Notes: generated by a model from the letters alone, not told the origin. DNA of 24,263 nucleotides from CAYHVK01 sp964360255 (GCA_964360255.1 CAYHVK010000027.1:1-24263); one strand, 5' to 3'. Shown: positions 1-7,694, counted from the stretch's first letter. Numbers and translations: made by a program.

Positions 1-531
1 GTCCTGACGCGAGAGCCGGGCGGTACTGCCTTAGGCGATGAAATTCGCGAATTACTTTTACGCACTAAAGGTGAAGCTCCTGTTCCGCGCGCTGAACTTT
101 TACTTTATCAAGCCGGTCGCGCTCAGCACGTGGACTGCGTAATTCAACCTGCGCTTAAAAAAAATCAATGGGTTCTTTGTGATCGTTACTCAGCGAGTTC
201 AATTGCATTTCAATGTGGTGGACGAAATATCAATCAAGCTGAAGTAGAATGGCTCAATGAATACTCTACCGCAGGATTAAAACCTGATATTTGGATTCTT
301 CTTGATCTCGATGCAGATACTGCAAAAGAGCGTATGCAAGGTCGAGAGCTGGATCGCTTCGAGAAAGAGCATCGTGATTTTCACCAGCGCGTACGTGATA
401 GTTATTTAAAATTAGCCAAAGCCGATTCGAAAAATTGGCTCGTGCTTTCGGCTCATGATACGCCGGCAGAATTAGAGAAGATATTGCTCGCAGAGCTCCG
501 CTCTCGTGGAATTTTGAAAGAAGCTCAGTAA
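1..531 (+). CDS. tmk: Thymidylate kinase (dTMP kinase), 5' truncated by window edge
   Basis: Phosphorylates dTMP to dTDP with ATP in the cytoplasm, a step of dTTP synthesis. The reading frame is open from base 1, so the start codon and the N-terminal P-loop (roughly 30-40 residues) lie outside the window; 176 residues remain of the usual ~210. Visible family motifs are TREPGGT (fragment residues 3-9), the DRY motif followed by SASSIAFQ (D61), which contacts the substrate, and a LID-like segment containing RELDRFE. The ORF beginning at 130 is an internal GTG of this same frame, not a separate start. The stop overlaps the holB start by one base (TAATG), so the two genes are probably translationally coupled. 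Identification is by clear motif match. Confidence 0.95.
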   Translation, partial: VLTREPGGTALGDEIRELLLRTKGEAPVPRAELLLYQAGRAQHVDCVIQPALKKNQWVLCDRYSASSIAFQCGGRNINQAEVEWLNEYSTAGLKPDIWILLDLDADTAKERMQGRELDRFEKEHRDFHQRVRDSYLKLAKADSKNWLVLSAHDTPAELEKILLAELRSRGILKEAQ

Positions 532-1556
532 TGGCTAAACCCGGCGGATTATTTTCTACTATCAAAGGCCAAGATCGCGCCGTCGGTTTCTTGCAAACCG
601 CCATTGCCGGAAAGAAATTACCATCGACACTTTTATTTGCCGGCCCCAGCGGCGTCGGTCGTCGCTTAACTGCCTTAGCTACTCTTCAAGCTTTGGTTTG
701 CGAGAGTAGATCGACTCGTGATGATTCGCAAGCCAGCGCAAAAGTAGAAGCTTGCGGAGCATGTGGCCCGTGCATCCGTGTGGCTAAGCGCGAGAGTGAA
801 TCTTTGATCGAGCTCGCTCCACAAGGAGCCACAACTAAGATTGAGCAAATTCGCACGATTTTAAAAGAGCTTTCTTTACAAAACAGCGCTCGCGCTCGTG
901 CGGTCATCGTTGATGATGCTCACTTGATGACCGCTCAATCGGCGAACGCACTTCTTAAAACTCTCGAAGAGCCACCAGCTAACACTTGGTTTTTTCTTAT
1001 GGCTCCGAGCGTATCGAGTGTTTTACCAACAATTCGCTCGCGCTCGCAGATCGTGCAGTTTAACACTCTCACTAAAGAAATTATTGATGAGATTTTGTTG
1101 AGCGAGAATATGTCAGGCGAAGATAAGAAAAGCCAAAGCAAGGCTGAGCCTTGGCAGGTCGAAGCGGCACGAGGTCGCTTAGATAATCTGCAAGCTTTAC
1201 TCTCTGATGAAGTGATCGGGCTGCGCAATATTGCTTTTAGTTTCTGGCAAGCTCAAGACGCCAATGACTCCATCACGAAAGTCAGCGAAGCGATAACAAG
1301 TCGTGAGAATAGCCTTTGGGTTGTGCGTTTCTGGCAAGAGCTTTTGCGTGATGGTTTTTATCAACAGCTCGGCCTCAAGCCGATTATTCATCAAGATCAA
1401 ATTGAGCTGATCGAGCGCGTTGCCGGATATCCGCAGTCTGAAATTGAGCGTCTCTCGGTTCTAGCTGTCGAGCTCGAGCGCGATATTCGCGCTAATGCGG
1501 ATTACAATTTAGCTATAGATAATTTTGCAAGGAATGAAGTGTATGTCACAGAATAG
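531..1556 (+). CDS. holB: DNA polymerase III delta' subunit (clamp loader)
   Basis: Clamp-loader AAA+ subunit that helps place the beta clamp on DNA. The 341-residue protein has a P-loop-like segment at residues 38-45 (GPSGVGRR) in which the usual lysine is arginine; delta' subunits are typically not active ATPases, so this is normal for the family. A zinc site is formed by C57, C75, C78 and C81 (CGACGPC). A Walker-B-like VIVDDAH, the LLKTLEEPP segment and TIRSRSQ follow; the last is the sensor/arginine-finger region, usually SRC and here SRS. The start overlaps the tmk stop by one base, and tmk next to holB is a common bacterial order. The C-terminal third is poorly conserved, as usual for this subunit. 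Confidence 0.93.
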   Translation: MAKPGGLFSTIKGQDRAVGFLQTAIAGKKLPSTLLFAGPSGVGRRLTALATLQALVCESRSTRDDSQASAKVEACGACGPCIRVAKRESESLIELAPQGATTKIEQIRTILKELSLQNSARARAVIVDDAHLMTAQSANALLKTLEEPPANTWFFLMAPSVSSVLPTIRSRSQIVQFNTLTKEIIDEILLSENMSGEDKKSQSKAEPWQVEAARGRLDNLQALLSDEVIGLRNIAFSFWQAQDANDSITKVSEAITSRENSLWVVRFWQELLRDGFYQQLGLKPIIHQDQIELIERVAGYPQSEIERLSVLAVELERDIRANADYNLAIDNFARNEVYVTE

Positions 1557-2331
1557 CCTTCAGTGGATTGATGTTCACACTCACATCAATATGATCGATT
1601 TTGATGCTCCTGAAGTTTTGCGTCTCGCTCGCGAGGCGGGTGTAGAACGTATGATTACAATCGGTACAGGCCACGATGATTTACAAAAAGTCGTAGATGC
1701 TTGCGATCGCCTAGCGCCTATTGTTTACGGCACGCTTGGCTTTCATCCTCACGATGCGAAGACTTACGATGCGGCCGGTGAGAAATTTATTCGCGATCAT
1801 GTGAAAAATCCACGTATCGTGGGAATTGGCGAGATCGGTCTTGATTACTACTACAATCACTCAGATCACGACATCCAGAAGAAGGTTTTTGCCCAGCAGT
1901 TAGATATGGCCGCCGAGTACAATCTGCCTATCGAAATTCACACCCGCGAAGCTGAAGCGGACACGTACGATATCCTGAAAGCCTACAAGGGCAAGGTACG
2001 CGGGCTTTTTCACTGTTTCACAAGCTCTATGGATTTAGCTATGAAAGGCTTAGATCTCGGTTACAATATTTCGATTAGCGGAGTTGTTACATTTAAGAAA
2101 TCAGACGCCCTCAAAGAAGTAGTGAAAGCGGTTCCGCTCGATCGACTTCACATTGAAACGGATGCGCCCTTTTTGACTCCCGAGCCGTTTCGTGGCAGAA
2201 AAAACCATCCCGCATTGATGGTTCATACAGCGCAAGTTGTGGCTGATCTGAAAGGTGTTTCGCTCGAAGCTTTAGCTGAGCAGACAAACAAGAATGCGAA
2301 GAATTTATTTACGAAAATAGAATGGAGCTAA
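1543..2331 (+). CDS. tatD: TatD family metal-dependent deoxyribonuclease
   Basis: TIM-barrel metallo-hydrolase of the TatD/YcfH/YabD group (3'-5' exonuclease or DNase activity known in E. coli TatD). All expected metal ligands are visible: HTH at residues 12-14, GEIGLD, EIHTR, LFHCF and ETDAPFLTP. The frame opens further upstream with TTG at 1525 and ATG at 1534. ATG 1543 is chosen because AAGGA at 1529-1533 sits nine bases before it, and the protein then begins a few residues before the IDVHTH strand as in the family (262 residues). This makes a 14-base overlap with the end of holB. The tmk-holB-tatD order is frequent in bacteria. Which of the TatD paralogues this is cannot be told from sequence alone. 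Confidence 0.93.
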   Translation: MSQNSLQWIDVHTHINMIDFDAPEVLRLAREAGVERMITIGTGHDDLQKVVDACDRLAPIVYGTLGFHPHDAKTYDAAGEKFIRDHVKNPRIVGIGEIGLDYYYNHSDHDIQKKVFAQQLDMAAEYNLPIEIHTREAEADTYDILKAYKGKVRGLFHCFTSSMDLAMKGLDLGYNISISGVVTFKKSDALKEVVKAVPLDRLHIETDAPFLTPEPFRGRKNHPALMVHTAQVVADLKGVSLEALAEQTNKNAKNLFTKIEWS

Positions 2332-2334
2332 AAT

Positions 2335-3351
2335 ATGGCAAAAATAAATGTAGCAATTAATGGTTTCGGTCGCATCGGTCGTATTTTCTTCCGCGCAGTT
2401 CAAGACTCAGCAGCGGATCAAATCAACATCGTTGGGATTAACGATCTTTGCGATGTGAAAACATCAGCCCACTTACTCAAGTACGATAGCACGCACCGCC
2501 GCTTTAACGGAGATGTAAGCTTCGATGAAACTTCAATCACTGTGAATGGCAAAAAAATTAAGTACACTAAAATCAAAGATCCAAAAACTCTTCCATGGAA
2601 AGAACTGGGTGTTGATATCGTTTTAGAATGCACAGGCGTTTTCACTGATAAAGAATCAGCGAGCCAGCACATTACTGCAGGCGCGAAAAAAGTGATGATC
2701 TCTGCTCCGGCGACAAATGCTGATCTCACGGTTGTTTATGGTATTAATCATGAGCAGTACGATGCAAAAAATCACACGGTCGTCAGTAACGCTTCTTGCA
2801 CAACGAACTGTTTAGCTCCGGTGGTTAAAGTTCTTCACGATGCTTTCGGAATCGAACACGGTCTTATGACAACAATTCACTCGTACACAAATGATCAGCC
2901 GATTCTCGATGCTCCTCACAAAGATTTACGTCGTGCTCGTGCCGGCGCCCTTTCAATGATTCCAACAACAACTGGCGCTGCTAAAGCAGTTGGAATGGTC
3001 ATGCCTGAGCTCAACGGTAAACTAAACGGTATTTCAGTTCGTGTTCCGACTCCAGATGTGAGCTTAGTGGATTTAGTTGTTCAGCTTAAAAAAGATGTGA
3101 CAGTTGAATCGATCAATAAAGCTTTCCAGGATGCAGCGAATGGTTCACTAAAAGGAATTTTACTTGCTGAGAAAGATCAGCTTGTGAGTTCAGACTTTAT
3201 CGGCAGCCGCGAGAGCTCAATTGTTGATTTGCCAAGCACAATGATTATGGGTCCAAGAATGGCGAAAGTTTACTCTTGGTATGATAACGAATATGGTTTC
3301 TCAAGCCGCATGGTCGACCTCGCTCTTTATATGGCGAAAAAAGGTTTATAA
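2335..3351 (+). CDS. gap: Glyceraldehyde-3-phosphate dehydrogenase, type I
   Basis: Oxidises glyceraldehyde 3-phosphate to 1,3-bisphosphoglycerate with NAD in glycolysis (cytoplasmic homotetramer). The 338-residue length is standard. The N-terminal Rossmann motif INGFGRIGR (8-16) is present, N36-D37 occupies the cofactor ribose position, the catalytic cysteine is C155 in SNASCTTNC and the catalytic histidine is H182 in IHSYTND; the C-terminal WYDNEYGFSSRMVDL signature is intact. The start lies three bases after the tatD stop with a GGAG-type ribosome binding site inside the end of tatD, so it is probably co-transcribed with the upstream genes. Next gene is pgk, the following glycolytic step. 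Confidence 0.98.
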   Translation: MAKINVAINGFGRIGRIFFRAVQDSAADQINIVGINDLCDVKTSAHLLKYDSTHRRFNGDVSFDETSITVNGKKIKYTKIKDPKTLPWKELGVDIVLECTGVFTDKESASQHITAGAKKVMISAPATNADLTVVYGINHEQYDAKNHTVVSNASCTTNCLAPVVKVLHDAFGIEHGLMTTIHSYTNDQPILDAPHKDLRRARAGALSMIPTTTGAAKAVGMVMPELNGKLNGISVRVPTPDVSLVDLVVQLKKDVTVESINKAFQDAANGSLKGILLAEKDQLVSSDFIGSRESSIVDLPSTMIMGPRMAKVYSWYDNEYGFSSRMVDLALYMAKKGL

Positions 3352-3367
3352 AAGTTAAAAGGAAAAG

Positions 3368-4585
3368 ATGAAAAATTCTCTGCAGAACATTCGCTCGATT
3401 GAAGATTTTGAACTGAAAGACAAAAAAGTTTTTCTACGTCTCGATCTCAATGTGCCAATGAAGAATGGTAAAATCACAGACAGCACTCGTATTGAAGCCG
3501 CACTGCCGACAATTCGTTATGCTCTTGATCACGGCGCCAAACTGATTATGGCTTCGCACTTTGGTCGTCCAGAAGGTCTGCCAACAGATCGCGAAAAATA
3601 CACGCTTGAACCTGTGGCTGAAGAGCTAGGTCGTTTACTCGATAAAGAAGTGATTCTTGTTGATGATCCTAAAAGTGATGCTCCGAAAGCTCTTTTACCA
3701 ACTTTACGCCCGAACCAAGTTGTTCTTTTAGAGAACCTTCGTTTTCACCCAGATGAAACGGAAAATGGTGAAGGCCTGGCGAAAGCGATTGCGGCTTACA
3801 CGGATATTTATATCAATGATGCATTTGGTGCGAGTCACCGCGCTCACGCTTCAATTGTCGGTGTGCCTCAATATGTTCAGCAAAAAGGTGTTGGGTTCTT
3901 AATGAAAAAAGAACTGGAGATGCTCGATAAGGTTTCACAGAATCCCGATTCACCATACGTTGTTATTTTGGGTGGAGCGAAAGTCAGCGACAAAATCGGT
4001 GTGATCGAAAACTTAATTGATAAAGCCGATGCCATTCTTATTGGCGGAGCTATGGCTTATACATTCTTAGCGGCACAAAAAGTTGAAACAGGTAAATCAC
4101 TAGTTGAAAAAGACAAAGTGAAATATGCCGCTGAGCTTATTGCTCGTATGGAAAGTCGTGGAAAGAAACTTCTTCTGCCGATCGATCACTTTGTTGTGAC
4201 AGACATTAAGAAGGTCGACACTTTAAAAACTGCGACAACTCCAAGTATTAATGCCCAAGATATCGGTATCGATATTGGTCCTAAAACTGCTGAACTTTAT
4301 AGAAAAGAAATTGCTAAAGCGAAAACCGTTTTCTGGAATGGCCCGATGGGTATTTTTGAAACTCCAGAGTTTGCTAAGGGCACATTCGCTGTAGCAAAAG
4401 CTTTGGCTGAATCAGAAGCGATTACAATCGTCGGCGGCGGAGATTCTGCGGCTGCGATCAATGCTTCTGGTTACGGTGATCAGGTGACTCATATTTCAAC
4501 GGGTGGCGGTGCCAGCCTTGAATTCTTGCAAGGGGATAAACTCCCAGGTGTAGAAGCTGTTCGTAAACACGTTCCAACAACTTAG
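3368..4585 (+). CDS. pgk: Phosphoglycerate kinase
   Basis: Transfers the phosphate of 1,3-bisphosphoglycerate to ADP, giving ATP and 3-phosphoglycerate. 405 residues, the usual size for a monomeric two-domain PGK. The N-terminal substrate site is visible as RLDLNVP (24-30), R41 and SHFGRP (63-68); the C-terminal nucleotide domain has GGAKVSDKIGVI, NGPMGIFE, GGGDSAAA and STGGGASLEFL. AAGGA at about 3358-3363 is a good ribosome binding site before ATG 3368. The gene is 16 bases from gap. Its stop codon is followed immediately, with no spacer, by a 31-bp perfect palindrome before tpiA. Confidence 0.98.
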   Translation: MKNSLQNIRSIEDFELKDKKVFLRLDLNVPMKNGKITDSTRIEAALPTIRYALDHGAKLIMASHFGRPEGLPTDREKYTLEPVAEELGRLLDKEVILVDDPKSDAPKALLPTLRPNQVVLLENLRFHPDETENGEGLAKAIAAYTDIYINDAFGASHRAHASIVGVPQYVQQKGVGFLMKKELEMLDKVSQNPDSPYVVILGGAKVSDKIGVIENLIDKADAILIGGAMAYTFLAAQKVETGKSLVEKDKVKYAAELIARMESRGKKLLLPIDHFVVTDIKKVDTLKTATTPSINAQDIGIDIGPKTAELYRKEIAKAKTVFWNGPMGIFETPEFAKGTFAVAKALAESEAITIVGGGDSAAAINASGYGDQVTHISTGGGASLEFLQGDKLPGVEAVRKHVPTT

Positions 4586-4650
4586 GGTACCTGCTTCCCG
4601 TTTGAAATATCCGGACAGCGTCCGGATATTTCAAACGGGAAGCAGGTACC
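4586..4650. repeat. 31-bp perfect inverted repeat filling the pgk-tpiA gap
   Basis: The arm at 4586-4616 (beginning GGTACCTGCTTCCC, ending CCGGAC) is the exact reverse complement of 4620-4650, separated only by AGC. It begins on the base after the pgk stop and ends 16 bases before the tpiA ATG. There is no T-run after the right arm (CTCAAAAAGG follows), so it is not a textbook intrinsic terminator. In RNA it would form a 31-bp uninterrupted stem, a possible RNase III target or a barrier to 3' exonucleases. No target-site duplication is visible at its edges. Confidence 0.97.
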
Positions 4651-4666
4651 TCAAAAAGGATTTATT

Positions 4667-5413
4667 ATGGCTCGTAAGAAAATTGCTGCTGCTAACTGGA
4701 AGATGTACAAAACTCCACAAGAAGCCGAAGCTTATTTCGAGGAGTGGGAAGCTCCTGAATCAAAAGCGGAAGTGGTTTTCTTTCCTTCTACAATTTTGCT
4801 TGATACCGTTTCAATGGAAATATCGGGCGGGAATGTTCACTTCGGAGCTCAAAATATTCACTTTGAAAAAGAAGGCGCATTTACTGGTGAGACCTCTCCT
4901 GAAACTGTGAAATCTATGGGCGCGCAATATGCTTTGATTGGTCACAGCGAACGCCGCACACTTTTCGGCGAGACCAATGAAATCACCGCTAAAAAAGTAC
5001 AGGCCGCGCAGGCCGCTGGTTTAACTCCTATGCTTTGTATTGGTGAAACCCTCGCCGAACGCGAAGCGGGTAAAACTCTCGACGTAGTGAAGAAACAATT
5101 AAATGAAGGTTTATCGACGCTCGATGCAAAAAAACCATTCGTATTAGCTTACGAACCAGTTTGGGCTATCGGCACAGGTAAAGTAGCGACTCCGTTAGAA
5201 GCTGAAGAAGTGCATGCCCAGATTCGCGCTCACTTAGCTGAAGTTTTATCTAAGGCTATTAGCGATACAACGCCGATTCTTTATGGCGGTAGCGTGAAGC
5301 CAAACAACGCTGACGAACTCAGTCAGCGTCCGAATATCGATGGCTTCTTGGTAGGTGGTGCGAGCCTGAAGCCCGAAGAGTTTATGCAGATCACGGATAG
5401 CCTTCAGGCTTAG
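4667..5413 (+). CDS. tpiA: Triosephosphate isomerase
   Basis: Interconverts dihydroxyacetone phosphate and glyceraldehyde 3-phosphate. 248 residues, standard TIM-barrel length. Catalytic residues are all in place: N10 and K12 in ANWKM, H93 in IGHSERR and E163 in AYEPVWAIGTG, followed by the flexible loop GTGKVATP and the phosphate-binding YGGSVKPNN and GGASLKPEEF. AAGGA at 4656-4660 is six bases before ATG 4667. Only 16 bases separate the start from the palindrome, leaving no room for its own promoter there, so expression probably comes from read-through of the gap-pgk transcript or a promoter inside pgk. Confidence 0.98.
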   Translation: MARKKIAAANWKMYKTPQEAEAYFEEWEAPESKAEVVFFPSTILLDTVSMEISGGNVHFGAQNIHFEKEGAFTGETSPETVKSMGAQYALIGHSERRTLFGETNEITAKKVQAAQAAGLTPMLCIGETLAEREAGKTLDVVKKQLNEGLSTLDAKKPFVLAYEPVWAIGTGKVATPLEAEEVHAQIRAHLAEVLSKAISDTTPILYGGSVKPNNADELSQRPNIDGFLVGGASLKPEEFMQITDSLQA

Positions 5414-5432
5414 TTAGGTTTGGCTTTGAGCG

Positions 5433-5486
5433 AAACGCACTCCGATCGACATATCATATTTATGATATGTCGATCGGAGTGCGTTT
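5433..5486. repeat. 26-bp perfect inverted repeat after tpiA
   Basis: The arm 5433-5458 (beginning AAACGCACTCCGATCG) is the exact reverse complement of 5461-5486, with TT between. It starts 20 bases after the tpiA stop. The right arm ends in only GTTT, then ATGATGG, so a U-tract is weak; it may still act as a terminator or mRNA 3'-end stabiliser for the glycolytic run. Its sequence is unrelated to the pgk-tpiA palindrome, although the architecture is the same. Confidence 0.95.
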
Positions 5487-5748
5487 ATGATGGTGCTGCA
5501 GGAGCTTTTTGACTCAAATAGAAGCGGGGCGAACCCCAATAGAACATCGCATCCAAAGTGCTTATTTAGTCACAGAGCTACACCGTCTAATAACGTGACG
5601 CCGAACCCTCGCGAAACCATTCAGCAAAAGCAGTGCGAAAAATGATGCGTAAAGTCATTAGACAGTTTTGCTGAGTGATATCAAATATTTAGATTATTTC
5701 ACTAGACCTAAATCGAGGTCTCGGATACTATAGTTATAAGGGTTCAAG
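5487..5748. other. Gene-poor stretch with several potential hairpins
   Basis: No convincing CDS of normal size. Short dyads are dense: GGGG-CGAA-CCCC near 5525; a 12-bp stem with one G-U pair between 5618-5629 and 5666-5677 that encloses a second hairpin, AATGA/TCATT, at 5641-5659; and AGACCT/AGGTCT at about 5703-5720. This could be a structured RNA or a long leader of the downstream zinc-ribbon/ilvA genes. No match to tRNA, SRP RNA, tmRNA or a riboswitch class could be recognised. No strong sigma70 promoter stands out. Confidence 0.4.
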
Positions 5749-5778
5749 ATGTGTATGTGTGGTCCGTGTCCTGAGTAA
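5749..5778 (+). CDS. Nine-codon cysteine-rich leader ORF (candidate)
   Basis: ATG at 5749 opens a frame encoding MCMCGPCPE and ends at TAA 5776-5778. AAGGG at 5738-5742 lies six bases before the ATG, an ideal ribosome binding site, which is the main reason for proposing translation. Three of nine residues are cysteine, and it contains CGPC. It sits 32 bases upstream of the small zinc-ribbon gene. The bases TCCTGA (5769-5774) at its end can pair with TTAGGA (5797-5802), which contains the ribosome binding site of that gene, so translation of the leader could influence the downstream start. The function is inference; an ORF this short could also arise by chance. Confidence 0.5.
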   Translation: MCMCGPCPE

Positions 5779-5810
5779 GTACAACCAAGTGTGTAGTTAG
5801 GATAAGCCAC

Positions 5811-6071
5811 ATGAGTCAGTTAACAAATGATACGAAGTATTTCCGTCGATGTCATATCTGCGGATCAACGAATCACTCGCTGTCGCATTCACTCGAAAGA
5901 TGCACGACGTGTAATAAGCCGTTCGCTAAGTTTCACTACTTTGACGATCGGTTTACGCCCATTCAAAGTGATCATAATTTAAGGTCTATTTCATTGCCCG
6001 GAGAGTATTTGCCTTTACAAGGTCTCACCGTATACTGGGACCATTATGAAAGTGACTCTCCAAGACATTGA
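5811..6071 (+). CDS. Small zinc-ribbon protein of unknown function
   Basis: 86 residues with two CxxC knuckles, CHIC at residues 15-18 and CTTC at 32-35, separated by 13 residues: a short zinc ribbon near the N-terminus. A hydrophilic tail with aromatic residues follows. There is no signal peptide or membrane segment, so it is probably cytoplasmic; such ribbons often bind nucleic acid or protein, but no partner can be named. AGGA at 5799-5802 is eight bases before ATG 5811. Its last 26 bases overlap the start of the threonine dehydratase gene in another frame, implying translational coupling. I do not recognise a named family. Confidence 0.8.
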   Translation: MSQLTNDTKYFRRCHICGSTNHSLSHSLERCTTCNKPFAKFHYFDDRFTPIQSDHNLRSISLPGEYLPLQGLTVYWDHYESDSPRH

Positions 6072-7251
6072 AAGTGCCTACGCCAAAATCAAAAATGAGA
6101 TCCAGCGCACGCCGGTTCAGATTTCGACGAGTGCCTCAAAAATCATCGGCAGCGAAATCTTCTTTAAAATGGAAAACGAGCAGACCACGGGTAGCTTTAA
6201 GCTTCGTGGGGCGATGAATAAGGTGATCAGTCTCAGCGCTGAAGAGCGTAAGCGTGGCATAGTGGCTTCATCAGCCGGTAACCATGCTCAGGGGATTGCC
6301 TATGCCGCTCGTAAATTTGGCGTCGAAGCCAATGTTGTGATGCCGGTTCAATCTTCAATTTTAAAACAGGCCGCTACTCGTAACTACGGGGCTAATGTTA
6401 TTCTTCATGGTGATATTTACGATGAGGCTTACAAATATGCTCGTGTCTTAGAGAAAGAAAAAAACTATATTTTCTGCCCTCCCTTTGAAGATGAAAAGAT
6501 CATCGCAGGGCAGGGGACCATTGGCCTCGAAATTCTCGAAGATATTAAAGACCTCGATTCTATTATTGTTCCTATCGGTGGCGGCGGACTTATTAGTGGT
6601 ATTGCCACGGTCATTAAGACGCTAAAGCCGAGCTGCAAGGTTTACGGTGTTGTGGCCGAAAATGCTCCTTCGATGTTTAATCTTTTTAAGCAGCAACCGA
6701 CGCCGCAAAATCTCTCTTATACTTCAATTGCCGACGGTATTAGCGTGAAAGCGCCAAGCCCGGTGATTTACGAGAATTTCATCTCTAAATACGTCGATGA
6801 TATTGTTTCAATTGCTGAAGACGATATTGCAGAAGCGATAGTTTTCTTAATCGAGCGCGCGAAAGCCGTTGTTGAAGGTTCAGGCGCGATTTCTCTCGCA
6901 GCTGCTTTCAAAGGAAATCTTAAACTTGGAAAGCGATCTTGCATTCTTCTCAGTGGTGGTAATATCGATCTCAATCTGGTGGCTCAGATTGTCGATCGCG
7001 GCCTCAGTCAAAGTGGTCGCGTAGCCCGTCTTACTCTTGTTGTGCCAGACAAACCGGGTCAGCTGAATAAAATCACACAAATCGTCGCTCAGCAGGGCGC
7101 CAATATTCTAGAGGTGGAGCATGATCGCCTCGATTCAGACCTTCACATTAGAGAAACGGCGATTCGCCTTTCACTCGAGACTAAGAGTCGTGAACACATT
7201 GAAGAAATTAAATCGGCTCTTATCAGCTGCGGCTTCAGTTTTAAGAAGTGA
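6046..7251 (+). CDS. ilvA: Threonine dehydratase (ammonia-lyase), short ACT-type
   Basis: PLP enzyme converting L-threonine to 2-oxobutanoate and ammonia, feeding isoleucine synthesis or threonine catabolism. 401 residues. The fold-type II PLP domain shows the Schiff-base lysine K52 in TGSFKLRGA, SSAGNHAQG, the glycine-rich phosphate cradle IGGGGLISG, and LSGGNID. The C-terminus from about residue 325 is a single ACT-like domain beginning ARLTLVVPDKPGQLNKI. This layout matches the ~400-residue form (TdcB-like with ACT tail), not the 500-residue E. coli IlvA with two regulatory domains. The gene starts inside the zinc-ribbon ORF (26-base overlap) with GGGA about eight bases upstream. Serine dehydratase activity is a possible alternative. 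Confidence 0.93.
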   Translation: MKVTLQDIESAYAKIKNEIQRTPVQISTSASKIIGSEIFFKMENEQTTGSFKLRGAMNKVISLSAEERKRGIVASSAGNHAQGIAYAARKFGVEANVVMPVQSSILKQAATRNYGANVILHGDIYDEAYKYARVLEKEKNYIFCPPFEDEKIIAGQGTIGLEILEDIKDLDSIIVPIGGGGLISGIATVIKTLKPSCKVYGVVAENAPSMFNLFKQQPTPQNLSYTSIADGISVKAPSPVIYENFISKYVDDIVSIAEDDIAEAIVFLIERAKAVVEGSGAISLAAAFKGNLKLGKRSCILLSGGNIDLNLVAQIVDRGLSQSGRVARLTLVVPDKPGQLNKITQIVAQQGANILEVEHDRLDSDLHIRETAIRLSLETKSREHIEEIKSALISCGFSFKK

Positions 7252-7313
7252 GAACAGCCGATAGCATCTCTAGTGTTTGACCTTGAGGAACTTTTTCTGG
7301 CTAACTGTAGCTG

Positions 7314-7694
7314 ATGGATAATTTTACTTTAAGCCCACCAGTTAAACTCGCACTCTTAGTGCTGCTCATCTCAACTGTAATGGTTTTCTATTGCAGCCGT
7401 ATGACGACAACTCCCAGTGATGTGGTGACTCCGTGTTCAAAATCAGGCTTTCCGGGGCGCTGTTATAAAGTTCCTGAAGGAATGTGCAATATAGTTTGGG
7501 ATAGAACTGAAGAGACCTGTAATGAATTTATTAAAACTTTAAATCTCCCACCAGGTCGCTTGATGGGCCCGATAGTTACAAAATGCAGACTTATGCATTA
7601 CGATAAGCCATTTGTTTACGGCCGTGAATCAAATGCAGAATGTGATCAGATCTTTCAAGACCTCGAGCTTTGGAAGCGTAGAAATAACTTCTAG
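7314..7694 (+). CDS. Small membrane-anchored cysteine-rich protein, unknown function
   Basis: 126 residues. Residues ~9-28 form one hydrophobic segment ending in FYCSR, so this is either an uncleaved signal anchor or an uncleaved signal peptide; no clear lipobox. The exported part has six cysteines (in PCSK, RCYK, MCN, TCN, KCR, ECD), an even number suggestive of disulfides in the periplasm. An in-frame stop at 7308 rules out an upstream start. The ribosome binding site is weak (GTAGCTG directly before ATG), although GAGGA occurs 24 bases upstream. The stop codon abuts, base to base, the stop of the convergent hyuB-like gene. No family recognised. Confidence 0.7.
   Translation: MDNFTLSPPVKLALLVLLISTVMVFYCSRMTTTPSDVVTPCSKSGFPGRCYKVPEGMCNIVWDRTEETCNEFIKTLNLPPGRLMGPIVTKCRLMHYDKPFVYGRESNAECDQIFQDLELWKRRNNF

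Noticed and set aside
531..720. HolB as defective because of the missing Walker A lysine
   Set aside because: Delta' subunits commonly lack a working P-loop; the change is normal for this family.
4586..4650. Palindrome as a miniature transposable element
   Set aside because: No target-site duplication at its ends, no internal sequence between arms, and no second copy in the window.
4602..4910. ORF running from the palindrome into tpiA in another frame
   Set aside because: Overlaps well-supported tpiA, basic low-quality translation, and starts inside the palindrome.
5487..5645. 52-codon ORF (MMVLQELFDSNRSG...) starting right after the second palindrome
   Set aside because: No ribosome binding site, asparagine/proline-rich low-information composition, and it overlaps the hairpin-rich stretch.
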